Assembly (NCBI GenBank): GCA_016712405.1
Contig: JADJRD010000003.1
Coordinates: forward strand, 734,501-798,500
Length of the DNA: 64,000 nucleotides
Direction of reading: 5' to 3'
Origin: Cellvibrio sp.
GTDB taxonomy: Bacteria > Pseudomonadota > Gammaproteobacteria > Pseudomonadales > Cellvibrionaceae
Shown here: positions 1 to 7,930 of the stretch, piece after piece
Layout: every line of letters starts with the position of its first letter
Numbering within the stretch: the first letter of the stretch is position 1
The notes under the pieces: model-generated
The model's input: only the letters and a program-made list of their open reading frames with translations
The model's database searches: none
What the model was told of the DNA's origin: nothing
Translations under genes and position numbers: made by a program

Positions 1-888
1 TTCATTTCTTTCGTCATAAAATTCGCACCAGACCGCGCCGACTTTTGCGCCTTTGATAAAACGAGCCAACACGACTTTATGGCGATATCGCAACCGCTGA
101 TTCTTTCCATATAAGAATAACGTTGCTTCTGTCGTTGCCATGCGATTGACTCGCGACTCTGTAACTTGTTTTCCATATTTGGCAGGTCTGCCGCGCTGTT
201 TTTCGTTGGGGTTGCAGGCATATCGTACAAGCGGGTGTCGTGGCGTACTTGCCCGATCACATCAATTTCTTGCGCTAACATCGCCAGAATAAGATCGCCG
301 CGCATGTACCAGCTATCCATCAATAATCGCACGGTTTTGCCGCTGTATAAGCTCGATACACTGCGGATCAGTGTTTGCGCGGCGCGCAATTTCCCGGTGT
401 TGCCTGCGGTAGGCATTAATCTGGATAACAAAGGAATGGCGATATTATTTCCTTTTTTCTCGCCTGGCAATTTGTGCAAGCGTCACCCAGCATTGTCCAC
501 GAACAAAACGCGCCAAATTAGGTTTGTTGCCATGCTGATGATGAATCTGGCTTGCGGGCGCTTTTTCTGAGCTGCGCAGCACAAGCGTGTCATCTATGGC
601 TAAATAAATAATCTCTCCGCCTACTTGTTGAATAACAACACGTACAAATGCGCGAGCGAGTGATAACCACGACCATTTCCCTTGCCGCAAACATTTGTAG
701 TAACTCGTCCAGTGCTTTTGCGTGCTTAGCATTACCCAGCTTTGCGTGACAAAGCCAGAGCGCGTGAGCATGGCTCCGACTAACAATTCAAGGCAGGTGC
801 CTACTGCACGCAAGGGTAGACTTTTACCTAAAATTGTTATCCAATCACCCAGTTCGCGTGGGATGTTGCTGCATCCTTTGTTGAGCAC
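1..888 (-). pseudogene. IS701/IS4-like DDE transposase, frameshifted and cut by the window edge
   Basis: Three overlapping reading frames on the minus strand together read as one transposase. The first frame starts at GTG 888 and holds the stretch AIDDTLVLRSSEKAP and the motif QCWVTLA, typical of the DDE_5/IS701-like group. It stops at 445 in RREKRK. Skipping one base in the six-A run just before the stop continues as GNNIAIPLLSRLMP and on to MDSWYMRGD, which carries the next acidic catalytic motif. Near 220 a second shift leads into EKQRGRPAKYG and then to the left edge. An extra A and a missing C would explain both shifts. It is probably inactive, though sequencing error is possible. The 3' end and far terminus lie outside the window. 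The family name is from motif memory, so the subfamily is uncertain. Confidence 0.7.
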
Positions 889-923
889 TGCGGCCTCCAG
901 ATAGTCATCGAAAACTTCTGAAG

Positions 924-972
924 GCCGCGCCTTGACTACTCCTTAAATTCAACACAGTAGTCAAGGCGCGGC
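924..972. repeat. Perfect 17-bp inverted repeat with 15-bp loop
   Basis: GCCGCGCCTTGACTACT at 924-940 is followed after 15 bases by its exact complement at 956-972. It lies about 35 bp upstream of the transposase start and may be the insertion-sequence terminus or a palindrome targeted by the element. It is followed by a smaller GCGGC/GCCGC hairpin. No T-tract directly follows, so an intrinsic terminator is less likely. Confidence 0.7.
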
Positions 973-1120
973 AGAATTTTTGCCGCATTTTTGTCAAGCT
1001 TTTTTTGAAAAATTTAACTCTGAGATTCTAAAGTCCAGTTATCTTAATAGGACGGTTTTTCATTGGGGTTGTTACTTTTGTAAACAGTTAAGTTACTACA
1101 ATATTTTTTTTACATGTTCT

Positions 1121-1148
1121 CTTGAATTTAAAATTGGTGTCTACATAT
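1121..1148 (+). promoter_or_regulatory. Sigma32-like heat-shock promoter for the Hsp20 gene
   Basis: CTTGAA at 1121-1126, a 14-bp spacer, then CTACATAT at 1141-1148. This fits the sigma32 consensus CTTGAA / CCCCATAT with 6 of 8 bases in the second box. It lies about 90 bp upstream of a small heat-shock gene, which is the expected target. Inferred from sequence match only. Confidence 0.55.
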
Positions 1149-1154
1149 CAGTAA

Positions 1155-1236
1155 GTGTAAGTGCTCATTTGAGGCTTGCACTAAACCGTCGGATTATTCG
1201 ACACAACTTTTATATTGCTCTTTAGAGGATATTGAT
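1155..1236 (+). promoter_or_regulatory. ROSE-type RNA thermometer in the Hsp20 leader
   Basis: The leader ends in TTGCT (1215-1219), a short loop, then AGGA (1226-1229) eight bases before the ATG. ROSE thermometers use a conserved U(U/C)GCU segment that masks the Shine-Dalgarno AGGA through U-A, C-G, G-G and U-A pairs. That exact pairing is possible here. The upstream part of the leader can form further weak hairpins, whose limits were not computed, so the 5' boundary is approximate. Confidence 0.6.
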
Positions 1237-1707
1237 ATGCGTAATTTTGATTTTTCTCCTTTATATCGTTCTTCAATCGGTTTTGATCGTATGGCAAATT
1301 TGCTGGATAATTTGTCGCGTACAGAACAAGCTCAACCCAGTTACCCACCTTACAATATTGAATTAACCGGAGAAGATAAGTATCGCATTACTATGGCGGT
1401 TGCCGGATTTGATTCTTCAGAGATCTCGATTGAAGTAAATCAGAATTTATTGCGTGTATCGGCAAATAAACCGAATGATGCGCAAGAAAAAACTTATCTA
1501 CACCAGGGTATAGCGGCACGTAGTTTTGAGCGTAAATTTCAATTAGCGGATCACGTTCAAGTTCAGTCCGCCAATTATCAAAATGGATTGTTACATATAG
1601 ATTTACAGCGAATTATTCCTGAATCTATGAAACCGCGTAGTATTCCGATTTCAGTGAGCGCATCATCCCCCAATTTAATTCACAAAAATGATGCGCAGGC
1701 CGCATGA
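1237..1707 (+). CDS. ibpA: Small heat-shock protein, Hsp20/IbpA family
   Basis: A 156-residue cytoplasmic ATP-independent holdase that binds unfolding proteins during heat stress and hands them to DnaK/ClpB. The N-terminus MRNFDFSPLYRSSIGFDR is typical of IbpA. The alpha-crystallin domain spans roughly residues 35-140, with YNIELTGEDKYRITMAVAGF at its start and NGLLHIDL near its end. The C-terminal IPIS resembles the I-x-I oligomerisation motif. The ATG is preceded by GAGGA at good spacing inside a ROSE-like hairpin, behind a sigma32-like promoter, so both transcription and translation appear heat-controlled. It is monocistronic, closed by a bidirectional hairpin terminator. Confidence 0.93.
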   Translation: MRNFDFSPLYRSSIGFDRMANLLDNLSRTEQAQPSYPPYNIELTGEDKYRITMAVAGFDSSEISIEVNQNLLRVSANKPNDAQEKTYLHQGIAARSFERKFQLADHVQVQSANYQNGLLHIDLQRIIPESMKPRSIPISVSASSPNLIHKNDAQAA

Positions 1708-1712
1708 TCGTT

Positions 1713-1747
1713 AAATAAATGCCCGGTAATTGATCGGGCATTTATTT
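1713..1747. terminator. Bidirectional intrinsic terminator between ibpA and the GlxA-type regulator
   Basis: A 13-bp stem, AAATAAATGCCCG (1713-1725) with CGGGCATTTATTT (1735-1747), and a 9-nt loop. T-rich flanks lie on both sides. It serves the two convergent genes and overlaps the last codons of the minus-strand gene. Confidence 0.8.
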
Positions 1748-2737
1748 TATTTCACTTTGAAACAATTTTGCCCGCACTGTTTTTCGATAAGCTAGTGGTG
1801 TGCTGTTTAAATGCTTTTTAAACAAGCTGGTGAAATGACTGGGATCGGGGCAACCTACCTTGTCGGCAATTTCATTAATTGCCAGGTTGGTATTTTGCAA
1901 TAAATCTTTCGCGACATTGATGCGAACTTTTTGAAGGTATTCATTCGGTGTTTGATCGAGCGCATTTTTAAATCGTCGATTAAAGCTACGCATGCTCAAG
2001 TCGAACTGATTGGCGAGTGTTGAAAATTGAATGCTGCGTGAATAATTGGATTCCAACCAATGTTGTATTTGGATAATTTCTTCGTCGGGATGTGGTTTTT
2101 GCAAGCTGTCCAGATAGGCACTTTTATCATAAGATTTTCGAATTTCATGTGAAAAATGTTTTTCAACGTGTTGTGCAATTTGTGTTGAAAAAAAACGACT
2201 AATAAAGTGTACGGTTAAATCCGCTAATGAATTGACGCTGGCTGCGCAGTAGAGAGTATTGGCCTGAGTAATAAAATATTGTCGTTTGAGTTGTACCTCG
2301 GGATACTGTTGCTGGAATTGATCGAAATAATACCAGTGCGTTGTTGCTACCTTTTCGTTTAATAATCCCGCCTCTGCTAAAAAACACACGCTTGTTCCAA
2401 CAGCACTTATCAGTGTTCCGTTTTGATACAATTTTTTTAACCAATCAGTGACTGCCCAATTTTTTTGTATTGTAGGCCGTGGATTTCGCCAAAGACCAGG
2501 CAAATAAAGTAAATCTATTTTGTCGGGCTCAGATATCCTTTTATCGGGAATTAATGTCAAACCGGTTTGCGTTTTAATCGGAACCAACTCAATTGCATAG
2601 GTTGTAATGTTGATTTGTGGTTTTCGGGATTTCTGTTGATGCTGAGAAGCGCTTTCGGCTGCCAACCACATCTCCATAGGTAATGTGGTGCTGGTAGCCA
2701 ACATATTGTCACAAAGCAGAAACCCAACATTTAGCAT
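1742..2737 (-). CDS. GlxA-type AraC-family transcriptional regulator (DJ-1/PfpI domain + HTH)
   Basis: A 331-residue regulator. Residues about 1-190 form a DJ-1/PfpI (class I glutamine amidotransferase-like) domain, beginning MLNVGFLLCDNMLATS. The usual nucleophile region reads AVGTSVCFLAEAGLL, so a cysteine is present. Residues about 215-320 carry an AraC-type double helix-turn-helix, with LANQFDLSMRSFNRRFK and then IADKVGCPDPSHFTSLFKKH. The effector and targets are unknown. It is divergent from fabY with about 110 bp between starts, so it could act on that promoter, but nothing in the sequence proves this. Confidence 0.88.
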   Translation of the reverse strand: MLNVGFLLCDNMLATSTTLPMEMWLAAESASQHQQKSRKPQINITTYAIELVPIKTQTGLTLIPDKRISEPDKIDLLYLPGLWRNPRPTIQKNWAVTDWLKKLYQNGTLISAVGTSVCFLAEAGLLNEKVATTHWYYFDQFQQQYPEVQLKRQYFITQANTLYCAASVNSLADLTVHFISRFFSTQIAQHVEKHFSHEIRKSYDKSAYLDSLQKPHPDEEIIQIQHWLESNYSRSIQFSTLANQFDLSMRSFNRRFKNALDQTPNEYLQKVRINVAKDLLQNTNLAINEIADKVGCPDPSHFTSLFKKHLNSTPLAYRKTVRAKLFQSEIK

Positions 2738-2850
2738 TATTTGTCTCCAATAATTTGGCTGAAATACTACAAAATATGGCTAAAAAACAAAAGAAATCAT
2801 TGTGAAATGCTTTTAGACTGTCACCAAATTGTCTTTGAGCTGTAATTTCT

Positions 2851-4770
2851 ATGTCGCTAACTCCAAGAGCTTTGCCTGTGATTGTTGGATTCGGTGGTTT
2901 TAGTGCTGCCGGTCGCGCTTCGGGTCATCAAGCCTATCGTCGAATGGTGATTGAGAGTCTGCCAACCCATGAGCGTCAGGAAACCTTGGCTGGGCTTGCG
3001 GTCATGATGGGCTTGGTGACTTATTCCGATGCTTATCGTGATGAGCAAGGCGCAGCCTTGTCTCTGGCTGATATTGAATCCCGTTTTGCTGAACAAGTAT
3101 TGCAAGGCACGCTGATTCGTCGAATCGACAAAACCTTTTTTGATGTGGACGCTACCTTTTGGCAAAAAAACGCGGCTTTGGGAACTGCTGATACTCCTTT
3201 AACCTTTGAAATCCGCCGCCGTGATTTACCTGAACCCCTACCTGAGTCTTGGTTGGTTGAAGATATAAACGAAGATAAAGTCAGAGTCGTTGCTCCTTCA
3301 GGTTTACAGGTGAAATTTGATAGTTATCGCGAATTACCAGTCAAGTCAGCGGGGCAGTTGCCTAGTGGTTTTAGTCCTGGTTCGTTGTATCCATCACACT
3401 ATCACCCAAGAGCATTGCAACTAGCGGTGATAGGGGCTTCTGATGCAGTGCGATCAATCGGTATTGAGTGGCAACAAATTATTGATTCGGTTAAGCCTGA
3501 TCAGGTTGCAGTTTACGCCAGTAACGTCATGAGTCAGATGGATGTCAATGGTTTTGGCGGTTTATTGCAATCACGATTAAAAGGAGATCGTGTGAGCGCT
3601 AAACAGTGCCCTCTAGGCTTAAATACCATGCCAGCGGATTTTGTGAATGCCTACATTTTGGGAAGTGTGGGTCAGACAGGTGCGTTGGTCGGTGCCTGTG
3701 CTTCCTTTCTCTACAATCTTCAAGCGGCGGTTGATGACATCACAGCAGGTAAGATTCGCGTTGCAATCATTGGTAATGCAGAAGCGCCGATTTTACAGGA
3801 AATCATTGATGGCTATTCCACAATGGGTGCCTTGGCCAGCGAAGACAAGCTCAAAAAATTGGATAACTCGGAAGTGGCTGATCCGCGCCGCACCAGTCGT
3901 CCTTTTGGTGAGAATGCTGGGTTCACTATGGCAGAAGCCAGTCAATATATTGTGTTGATGGATGATGCGCTGGCGATTGAATTAGGTGCAGACATTCATG
4001 CTGCAGTGGGTGATGTATTCGTCAATGCCGATGGTTTCAAGAAATCCATTTCAGCACCCGGCCCAGGTAATTACATTACTATGGCAAAAGCAGTGGCTTC
4101 AGCGCGCGCTTTGTTGGGTGAAGATTCCGTTCGTCATCATTCAATGATTCAAGCTCACGGTTCCAGTACACCGCAGAATCGCGTAACTGAATCGCAAATA
4201 TTTGATCAAGTCGCAAAAGTTTTTGGCATTGAATCTTGGCTAGTAGCAGCAATTAAAGCTTATGTTGGTCATTCATTGGCAGCCGCCAGCGGCGAACAAT
4301 TAATTAACAGTCTCGGCATATTTCAATACGGAATTATTCCCGGCATTAAAACGATTGATAAGGTGGCTGATGATGTATTTGCTGATCGCTTGAAGATTTC
4401 CAACAAAGACCAAGTGCGCAAACCTGAAGACATAGATTTAGTCTTCATCAACTCCAAAGGTTTCGGCGGTAACAACGCGACAGCCAGTGTGATTGCGCCA
4501 CATAAAGTCGAGAAGATGCTTACCAAGCGTTATGGTGTCGAAGCAATGGTTGCTTACAAAATCCGACGCGAACAGGTGCGAGCCAGTGTGGCAAGTTATG
4601 ATCAGGCTGCACTCAAAGGCCAATTTTCAACGATTTATCATTTTGGCGAAGGTTTGATAGATGAAAAGCTGATTCAGCTGGATGACAGTCATTTGCAGCT
4701 GCCCGGGTTTGCCCAAGCGATTGACTTACCTGATACAAACCCTTATTCAGATATGAGTTTGCTGGACTGA
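2851..4770 (+). CDS. fabY: Beta-ketoacyl-ACP synthase of the FabY type
   Basis: A 639-residue condensing enzyme, matching the unusual length of Pseudomonas FabY (PA5174 family, about 635 residues) rather than FabB/FabF (about 410). FabY starts fatty-acid synthesis by joining acetyl-CoA to malonyl-ACP, replacing FabH. The expected triad is visible: Cys283 in GACASFLYN, His436 in IQAHGSST and His474 in YVGHSLAAA. Glycine-rich segments near residues 445-550, including SKGFGGNNA, are typical of thiolase-fold synthases. The extra N-terminal 200 residues are characteristic of the family. The ATG at 2851 has only a weak Shine-Dalgarno. The symbol is assigned from length and motifs. Confidence 0.8.
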   Translation: MSLTPRALPVIVGFGGFSAAGRASGHQAYRRMVIESLPTHERQETLAGLAVMMGLVTYSDAYRDEQGAALSLADIESRFAEQVLQGTLIRRIDKTFFDVDATFWQKNAALGTADTPLTFEIRRRDLPEPLPESWLVEDINEDKVRVVAPSGLQVKFDSYRELPVKSAGQLPSGFSPGSLYPSHYHPRALQLAVIGASDAVRSIGIEWQQIIDSVKPDQVAVYASNVMSQMDVNGFGGLLQSRLKGDRVSAKQCPLGLNTMPADFVNAYILGSVGQTGALVGACASFLYNLQAAVDDITAGKIRVAIIGNAEAPILQEIIDGYSTMGALASEDKLKKLDNSEVADPRRTSRPFGENAGFTMAEASQYIVLMDDALAIELGADIHAAVGDVFVNADGFKKSISAPGPGNYITMAKAVASARALLGEDSVRHHSMIQAHGSSTPQNRVTESQIFDQVAKVFGIESWLVAAIKAYVGHSLAAASGEQLINSLGIFQYGIIPGIKTIDKVADDVFADRLKISNKDQVRKPEDIDLVFINSKGFGGNNATASVIAPHKVEKMLTKRYGVEAMVAYKIRREQVRASVASYDQAALKGQFSTIYHFGEGLIDEKLIQLDDSHLQLPGFAQAIDLPDTNPYSDMSLLD

Positions 4771-4779
4771 TACCAAGTC

Positions 4780-4808
4780 TATACAAACTCACCACTTTCC
4801 CTTAGAAT
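4780..4808 (+). promoter_or_regulatory. Candidate sigma70 promoter of the rpsP operon
   Basis: TATACA at 4780-4785, 17-bp spacer, TAGAAT at 4803-4808, followed by the GC-rich stretch GCCGCGCC. Such a discriminator is typical of stringently controlled ribosomal-protein promoters. Match by eye only. Confidence 0.4.
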
Positions 4809-4901
4809 GCCGCGCCTTTCGTAGTGCATAGATGATCCTGCGCTGCGACTTACCTATTTCAACCGGGAGCCTAAGGCTCTGATAACTACAGGAAAACCTC
4901 G

Positions 4902-5150
4902 ATGGTTACTATTCGTTTGTCTCGTGGCGGTTCTAAAGCTCGCCCTTTCTATCATGTTACTGTTACCAATAGCCGCAGTGCTCGCAATGGTCGTTTTATT
5001 GAGCGTATTGGTTTCTTCAACCCAATCGCCCGTGGTCAAGAGGAAACTCTTCGTGTTGATCAAGACCGTCTGCAATTCTGGGTTGGTCAAGGCGCCCAAT
5101 TGAGTGAGCGTGTTCAGAAGTTAGTAAAAGATAGTAAGAAAGCGGCTTAA
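4902..5150 (+). CDS. rpsP: 30S ribosomal protein S16
   Basis: An 82-residue protein of the 30S subunit that binds 16S rRNA during assembly. The N-terminus MVTIRLSRGG and the phrase KARPFYHVTVTNSRSARNGR are diagnostic, and the length is standard. AGGAAAA lies just upstream of the ATG. It is first in the conserved rpsP-rimM-trmD-rplS operon, which links ribosome assembly with tRNA modification. No oddities. Confidence 0.97.
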   Translation: MVTIRLSRGGSKARPFYHVTVTNSRSARNGRFIERIGFFNPIARGQEETLRVDQDRLQFWVGQGAQLSERVQKLVKDSKKAA

Positions 5151-5168
5151 TTACGTCTGCCTACGGTT

Positions 5169-5709
5169 ATGTCGTCTGAAAAAATCCAATCTGGTCAATG
5201 TCGGGCGGCTAACGGCGGTTTACGGTATCAAAGGCTGGTTGAAGGTGCATTCTTACACCGAACCAGCTGAAAATCTGTTTGAGTATCACCCTTGGTTGTT
5301 GAAAACCCAGCATGGTGTCAAACAGGTTGAGATAGATGAAGTTCGTCCGCATGGTGATGCCTTTGTGGTGCACATTGTGGGCATTGACGATAGAGATGAC
5401 GCAGCAGCGTTTACCTCTGTCGATATTGCAGTAGAACGTGATTTGCTGCCTGAGTTGGATGACGGAGAATATTACTGGAGTCAACTCGAAGGTTTAGTGG
5501 TGATCACGCAATACGAAGGTATTGAAAAACGCTTGGGTCGGGTTTCAAAATTATTTGAGACAGGTGCAAATGATGTACTGGTGGTAGCGCCGGATGATCA
5601 AAGCATCGATCAACGCGAGCGTTTGATTCCTTATGTTCCTGAACAGTTTGTCTTATCAGTGAATCTCGACCTTGGTGAGATTCGGGTGGATTGGGATCCG
5701 GAATTTTGA
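5169..5709 (+). CDS. rimM: 16S rRNA processing protein RimM, apparent frameshift near the start
   Basis: RimM helps mature the 30S head and binds S19. The body of the protein is intact: KVHSYTEPAENLFEYHPWLL, then a PRC-barrel second half ending LDLGEIRVDWDPEF. The expected N-terminus LVNVGRLTAVYGIKGWL is encoded from 5191, but the only good ATG (5169, reading MSSEK) is one base out of frame. Removing one A from the six-A run at 5179-5184 joins them as MSSEKSNLVNVGRL. Without that correction the first usable start is TTG 5239, which would cut off the first beta strands. Because this is a housekeeping gene inside an intact operon, a sequencing error or very recent mutation is likely. The stop overlaps the trmD start. 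Confidence 0.88.
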
Positions 5710-6464
5710 AAATTGCATTGGTGACTTTGTTCCCGGAAATGCTCAAAGCGGTTACCGAATTTGGTATCAGTGGCAGGGCAGTCAGGCAAGGTTTACTGGA
5801 GCTGGCGACTTGGAGTCCTCGGGACTTCGCGCATGACAAACATAAAACCGTGGATGACCGCCCTTATGGTGGTGGCCCCGGAATGTTAATGATGGTTCAG
5901 CCTTTACGTGATGCGATTAACGCTGCGAAAGATTGGGCCAATACAGAAGAAACTTTGGCCAAAGTGATTTACTTGTCCCCACAAGGGAAAGTGTTTAATC
6001 AACAAGCGGCGGTTTCAATGGCAAATGACACCAATTTGGTGTTGGTTGCGGGACGTTATGAAGGCATTGACGAGCGTCTGATTCAGGCTCTGATCGATGA
6101 AGAATGGTCGATAGGCGACTATGTGTTGAGTGGTGGTGAGTTGGCAGCAATGGTGATAGTGGATGCTATAACCCGATTGCAGCCGGGAGCTCTGGGGCAT
6201 GAGCAGTCAGCGGAGCAGGACTCCTTCACTGAAGGTTTGTTGGATTGCCCTCACTACACCCGACCGGAAGATTTTGATGGAATGCGTGTGCCTGATGTTT
6301 TGTTGTCAGGAAACCATGCGCAAATCAGGCGCTGGCGATTAAAACAATCGTTGGGTCGAACCTGGCAGAGAAGGCCGGATTTATTGCACGCAATAAAACT
6401 AACTGAGGAACAGCAGGCGCTGTTGACGGAATTTCGTCGCGACCTTGAAAATGACAAACATTAG
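5706..6464 (+). CDS. trmD: tRNA (guanine-37-N1)-methyltransferase
   Basis: Methylates G37 next to the anticodon using SAM, preventing +1 frameshifting. About 252 residues from TTG 5706 (LKIALVTLFPEM), which overlaps the rimM stop. A further upstream TTG at 5691 is in frame but would add residues the family lacks. SPOUT-fold motifs are clear: TVDDRPYGGGPGMLM near residue 45, GRYEGIDER near 115 and the trefoil-knot segment GDYVLSGGELAAM near 135. The catalytic-region DSFTEGLLDCPHYTRP follows. Third in the rpsP operon. Confidence 0.95.
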   Translation: MKIALVTLFPEMLKAVTEFGISGRAVRQGLLELATWSPRDFAHDKHKTVDDRPYGGGPGMLMMVQPLRDAINAAKDWANTEETLAKVIYLSPQGKVFNQQAAVSMANDTNLVLVAGRYEGIDERLIQALIDEEWSIGDYVLSGGELAAMVIVDAITRLQPGALGHEQSAEQDSFTEGLLDCPHYTRPEDFDGMRVPDVLLSGNHAQIRRWRLKQSLGRTWQRRPDLLHAIKLTEEQQALLTEFRRDLENDKH

Positions 6465-6497
6465 CTGTGAAGCTAAAGACCTCTTTAGGAGTTTAAA

Positions 6498-6848
6498 ATG
6501 ACCAATTTAATTATTCAGGCGTTGGAAAAAGAACAGCTGAAATCTGATCTTCCCGAGTTTTCACCTGGCGATACTGTGATCGTCAACGTAAAAGTAAAAG
6601 AAGGTGATCGTGAGCGTGTTCAGGCATTCGAAGGCGTTGTGATCGCTATTCGTAACCGCGGATTAAACTCTGCGTTTACCGTTCGTAAGATTTCCCATGG
6701 TGTAGGCGTTGAGCGTACATTCCAAACTCACAGCCCGATGATTGACAGTGTTTCATTGAAGCGTCGCGGTGATGTGCGTCAAGCCAAACTTTACTATCTG
6801 CGTGACTTGGCTGGTAAGGCTGCTCGTATCAAAGAGAAGTTGGTTTAA
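6498..6848 (+). CDS. rplS: 50S ribosomal protein L19
   Basis: A 116-residue protein at the 30S-50S interface. Diagnostic phrases are FSPGDTVIVNVKVKEGDRER, RVQAFEGVVIAIRNRG and GVGVERTFQTHSP. TTTAGGAG lies seven bases upstream of the ATG. It is the last gene of the rpsP operon and is followed by a strong hairpin terminator. Confidence 0.97.
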   Translation: MTNLIIQALEKEQLKSDLPEFSPGDTVIVNVKVKEGDRERVQAFEGVVIAIRNRGLNSAFTVRKISHGVGVERTFQTHSPMIDSVSLKRRGDVRQAKLYYLRDLAGKAARIKEKLV

Positions 6849-6861
6849 TCGACTTTTCGTC

Positions 6862-6896
6862 AAAAACCGGAATGGGAAACTGTTCCGGTTTTTTTA
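6862..6896 (+). terminator. Intrinsic terminator of the rpsP-rplS operon
   Basis: AAAAACCGGAA (6862-6872) pairs with TTCCGGTTTTT (6883-6893), a 10-nt loop between, followed by more T. Lies 14 bp after the rplS stop. Confidence 0.85.
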
Positions 6897-6958
6897 TTCC
6901 CTGAATTTGTCTTAACTGTAGAGATTCTTCACAGTATTCCTTCAGCAACCGGCCTGCA

Positions 6959-6987
6959 TGGGCAAATCGGTTTGGGTGAAGTAGAAT
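6959..6987 (+). promoter_or_regulatory. Candidate sigma70 promoter of accD
   Basis: TGGGCA at 6959-6964, 17-bp spacer, TAGAAT at 6982-6987, 34 bp before the accD ATG. The TAGAAT followed by a GC-rich discriminator repeats the pattern seen before rpsP. By-eye match only. Confidence 0.35.
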
Positions 6988-7020
6988 GCGCGACCTGAGT
7001 AAGTAAAACGAGAAAAAACT

Positions 7021-7881
7021 ATGAGTTGGCTCGACAAAATTATTCCGAGTGTTTCGCGATCCGAAGCAAAACGCAGTAATAAAGTCCCTGAAGGTTTGTG
7101 GGAAAAGTGCCCAAAATGTGAAGCCGTGCTTTATAAGCCGGAGTTGGAAAAAAACCTCGACGTATGCCTCAAGTCTGATCATCATTTGCGTGTTCGAGCG
7201 CGCGACAGGTTGGATATGTTTTTGGATTCTCAGCATCGCGAAGAATTGGCAACCGATGTGTTACCAATCGATCGTCTGAAATTTAAAGATATTAAAAAAT
7301 ACAAAGATCGCTTACTCACTGCCCAAAAAGAAACCGGTGAAAAAGATGCTCTGATTGCCATGCGTGGCGAATTAAAAGGCATGCCACTAGTCGCTGTTGC
7401 GTTTGAATTTGCATTCCATGGCGGTTCAATGGGTTATGTGGTCGGCGAGAAATTTACGCGTGCCGCAACCATAGCATTGAAGGAAAATATCCCGTTGGTT
7501 TGTTTCTCGGCAACTGGTGGTGCCCGCATGCAGGAAGCCTTGATTTCCCTGATGCAAATGGCCAAGACCAGTGCGGTAATAGAGCGCTTAAGAATGCAGG
7601 GAACTCCCTATATTTCGGTGATGACTGATCCGGTTTATGGCGGTGTTTCAGCCAGTTTGGCCTTGTTGGGTGATCTGAATATCTGTGAGCCAGGTTCTCG
7701 TGCCGGTTTTGCAGGCCCCAGCATTATCGAACAAACGATTCGACAAAAATTACCTAAAGGTTTTCAGCGCGCTGAATTTTTGTTGGAGCATGGCGCTATT
7801 GACATGATTATTCATCGTCGTGATATGCGCGATAAGTTAGCTTCAATCCTCTCCAAATTAACTCTCTGTGCGGCTGTTTAA
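7021..7881 (+). CDS. accD: Acetyl-CoA carboxylase carboxyltransferase beta subunit, one zinc ligand missing
   Basis: Partner of AccA in the carboxyltransferase step that makes malonyl-CoA. 286 residues. The carboxylase core is normal, with CFSATGGARMQEALISLMQM, TDPVYGGVSASLALLGD and the phrase GFAGPSIIEQTIRQKLPKGF. The N-terminal zinc ribbon normally has two CxxC pairs. Here the first pair is Cys30-Cys33 (CPKC), but the second reads C49-L-K-S52, so the fourth cysteine is serine. A single base change (TGT/TGC to TCT) would explain it. Zinc binding by three cysteines, or by a nearby histidine (SDHH), is possible. The C-terminal tail after LASILSKL is short. It heads the accD-folC-dedD-cvpA-purF-metZ cluster typical of pseudomonads. 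Confidence 0.93.
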   Translation: MSWLDKIIPSVSRSEAKRSNKVPEGLWEKCPKCEAVLYKPELEKNLDVCLKSDHHLRVRARDRLDMFLDSQHREELATDVLPIDRLKFKDIKKYKDRLLTAQKETGEKDALIAMRGELKGMPLVAVAFEFAFHGGSMGYVVGEKFTRAATIALKENIPLVCFSATGGARMQEALISLMQMAKTSAVIERLRMQGTPYISVMTDPVYGGVSASLALLGDLNICEPGSRAGFAGPSIIEQTIRQKLPKGFQRAEFLLEHGAIDMIIHRRDMRDKLASILSKLTLCAAV

Positions 7882-7896
7882 TGACAGCCCCTATTC

Positions 7897-7930
7897 GCGA
7901 TGAAACATGAGTTGCGATGAAACATGAGTC
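7897..7930 (+). repeat. 17-bp tandem duplication over the folC start
   Basis: GCGATGAAACATGAGTT (7897-7913) is repeated directly as GCGATGAAACATGAGTC (7914-7930). The first copy opens a six-codon mini-frame (ATG 7900) ending TGA at 7918-7920, overlapping the folC start codon at 7917. A possible translational-coupling element or a harmless slippage product. Confidence 0.75.

Noticed and set aside
166..570. 134-codon forward frame in the first 600 bp
   Set aside because: It runs opposite the transposase pieces, which have clear DDE motifs.
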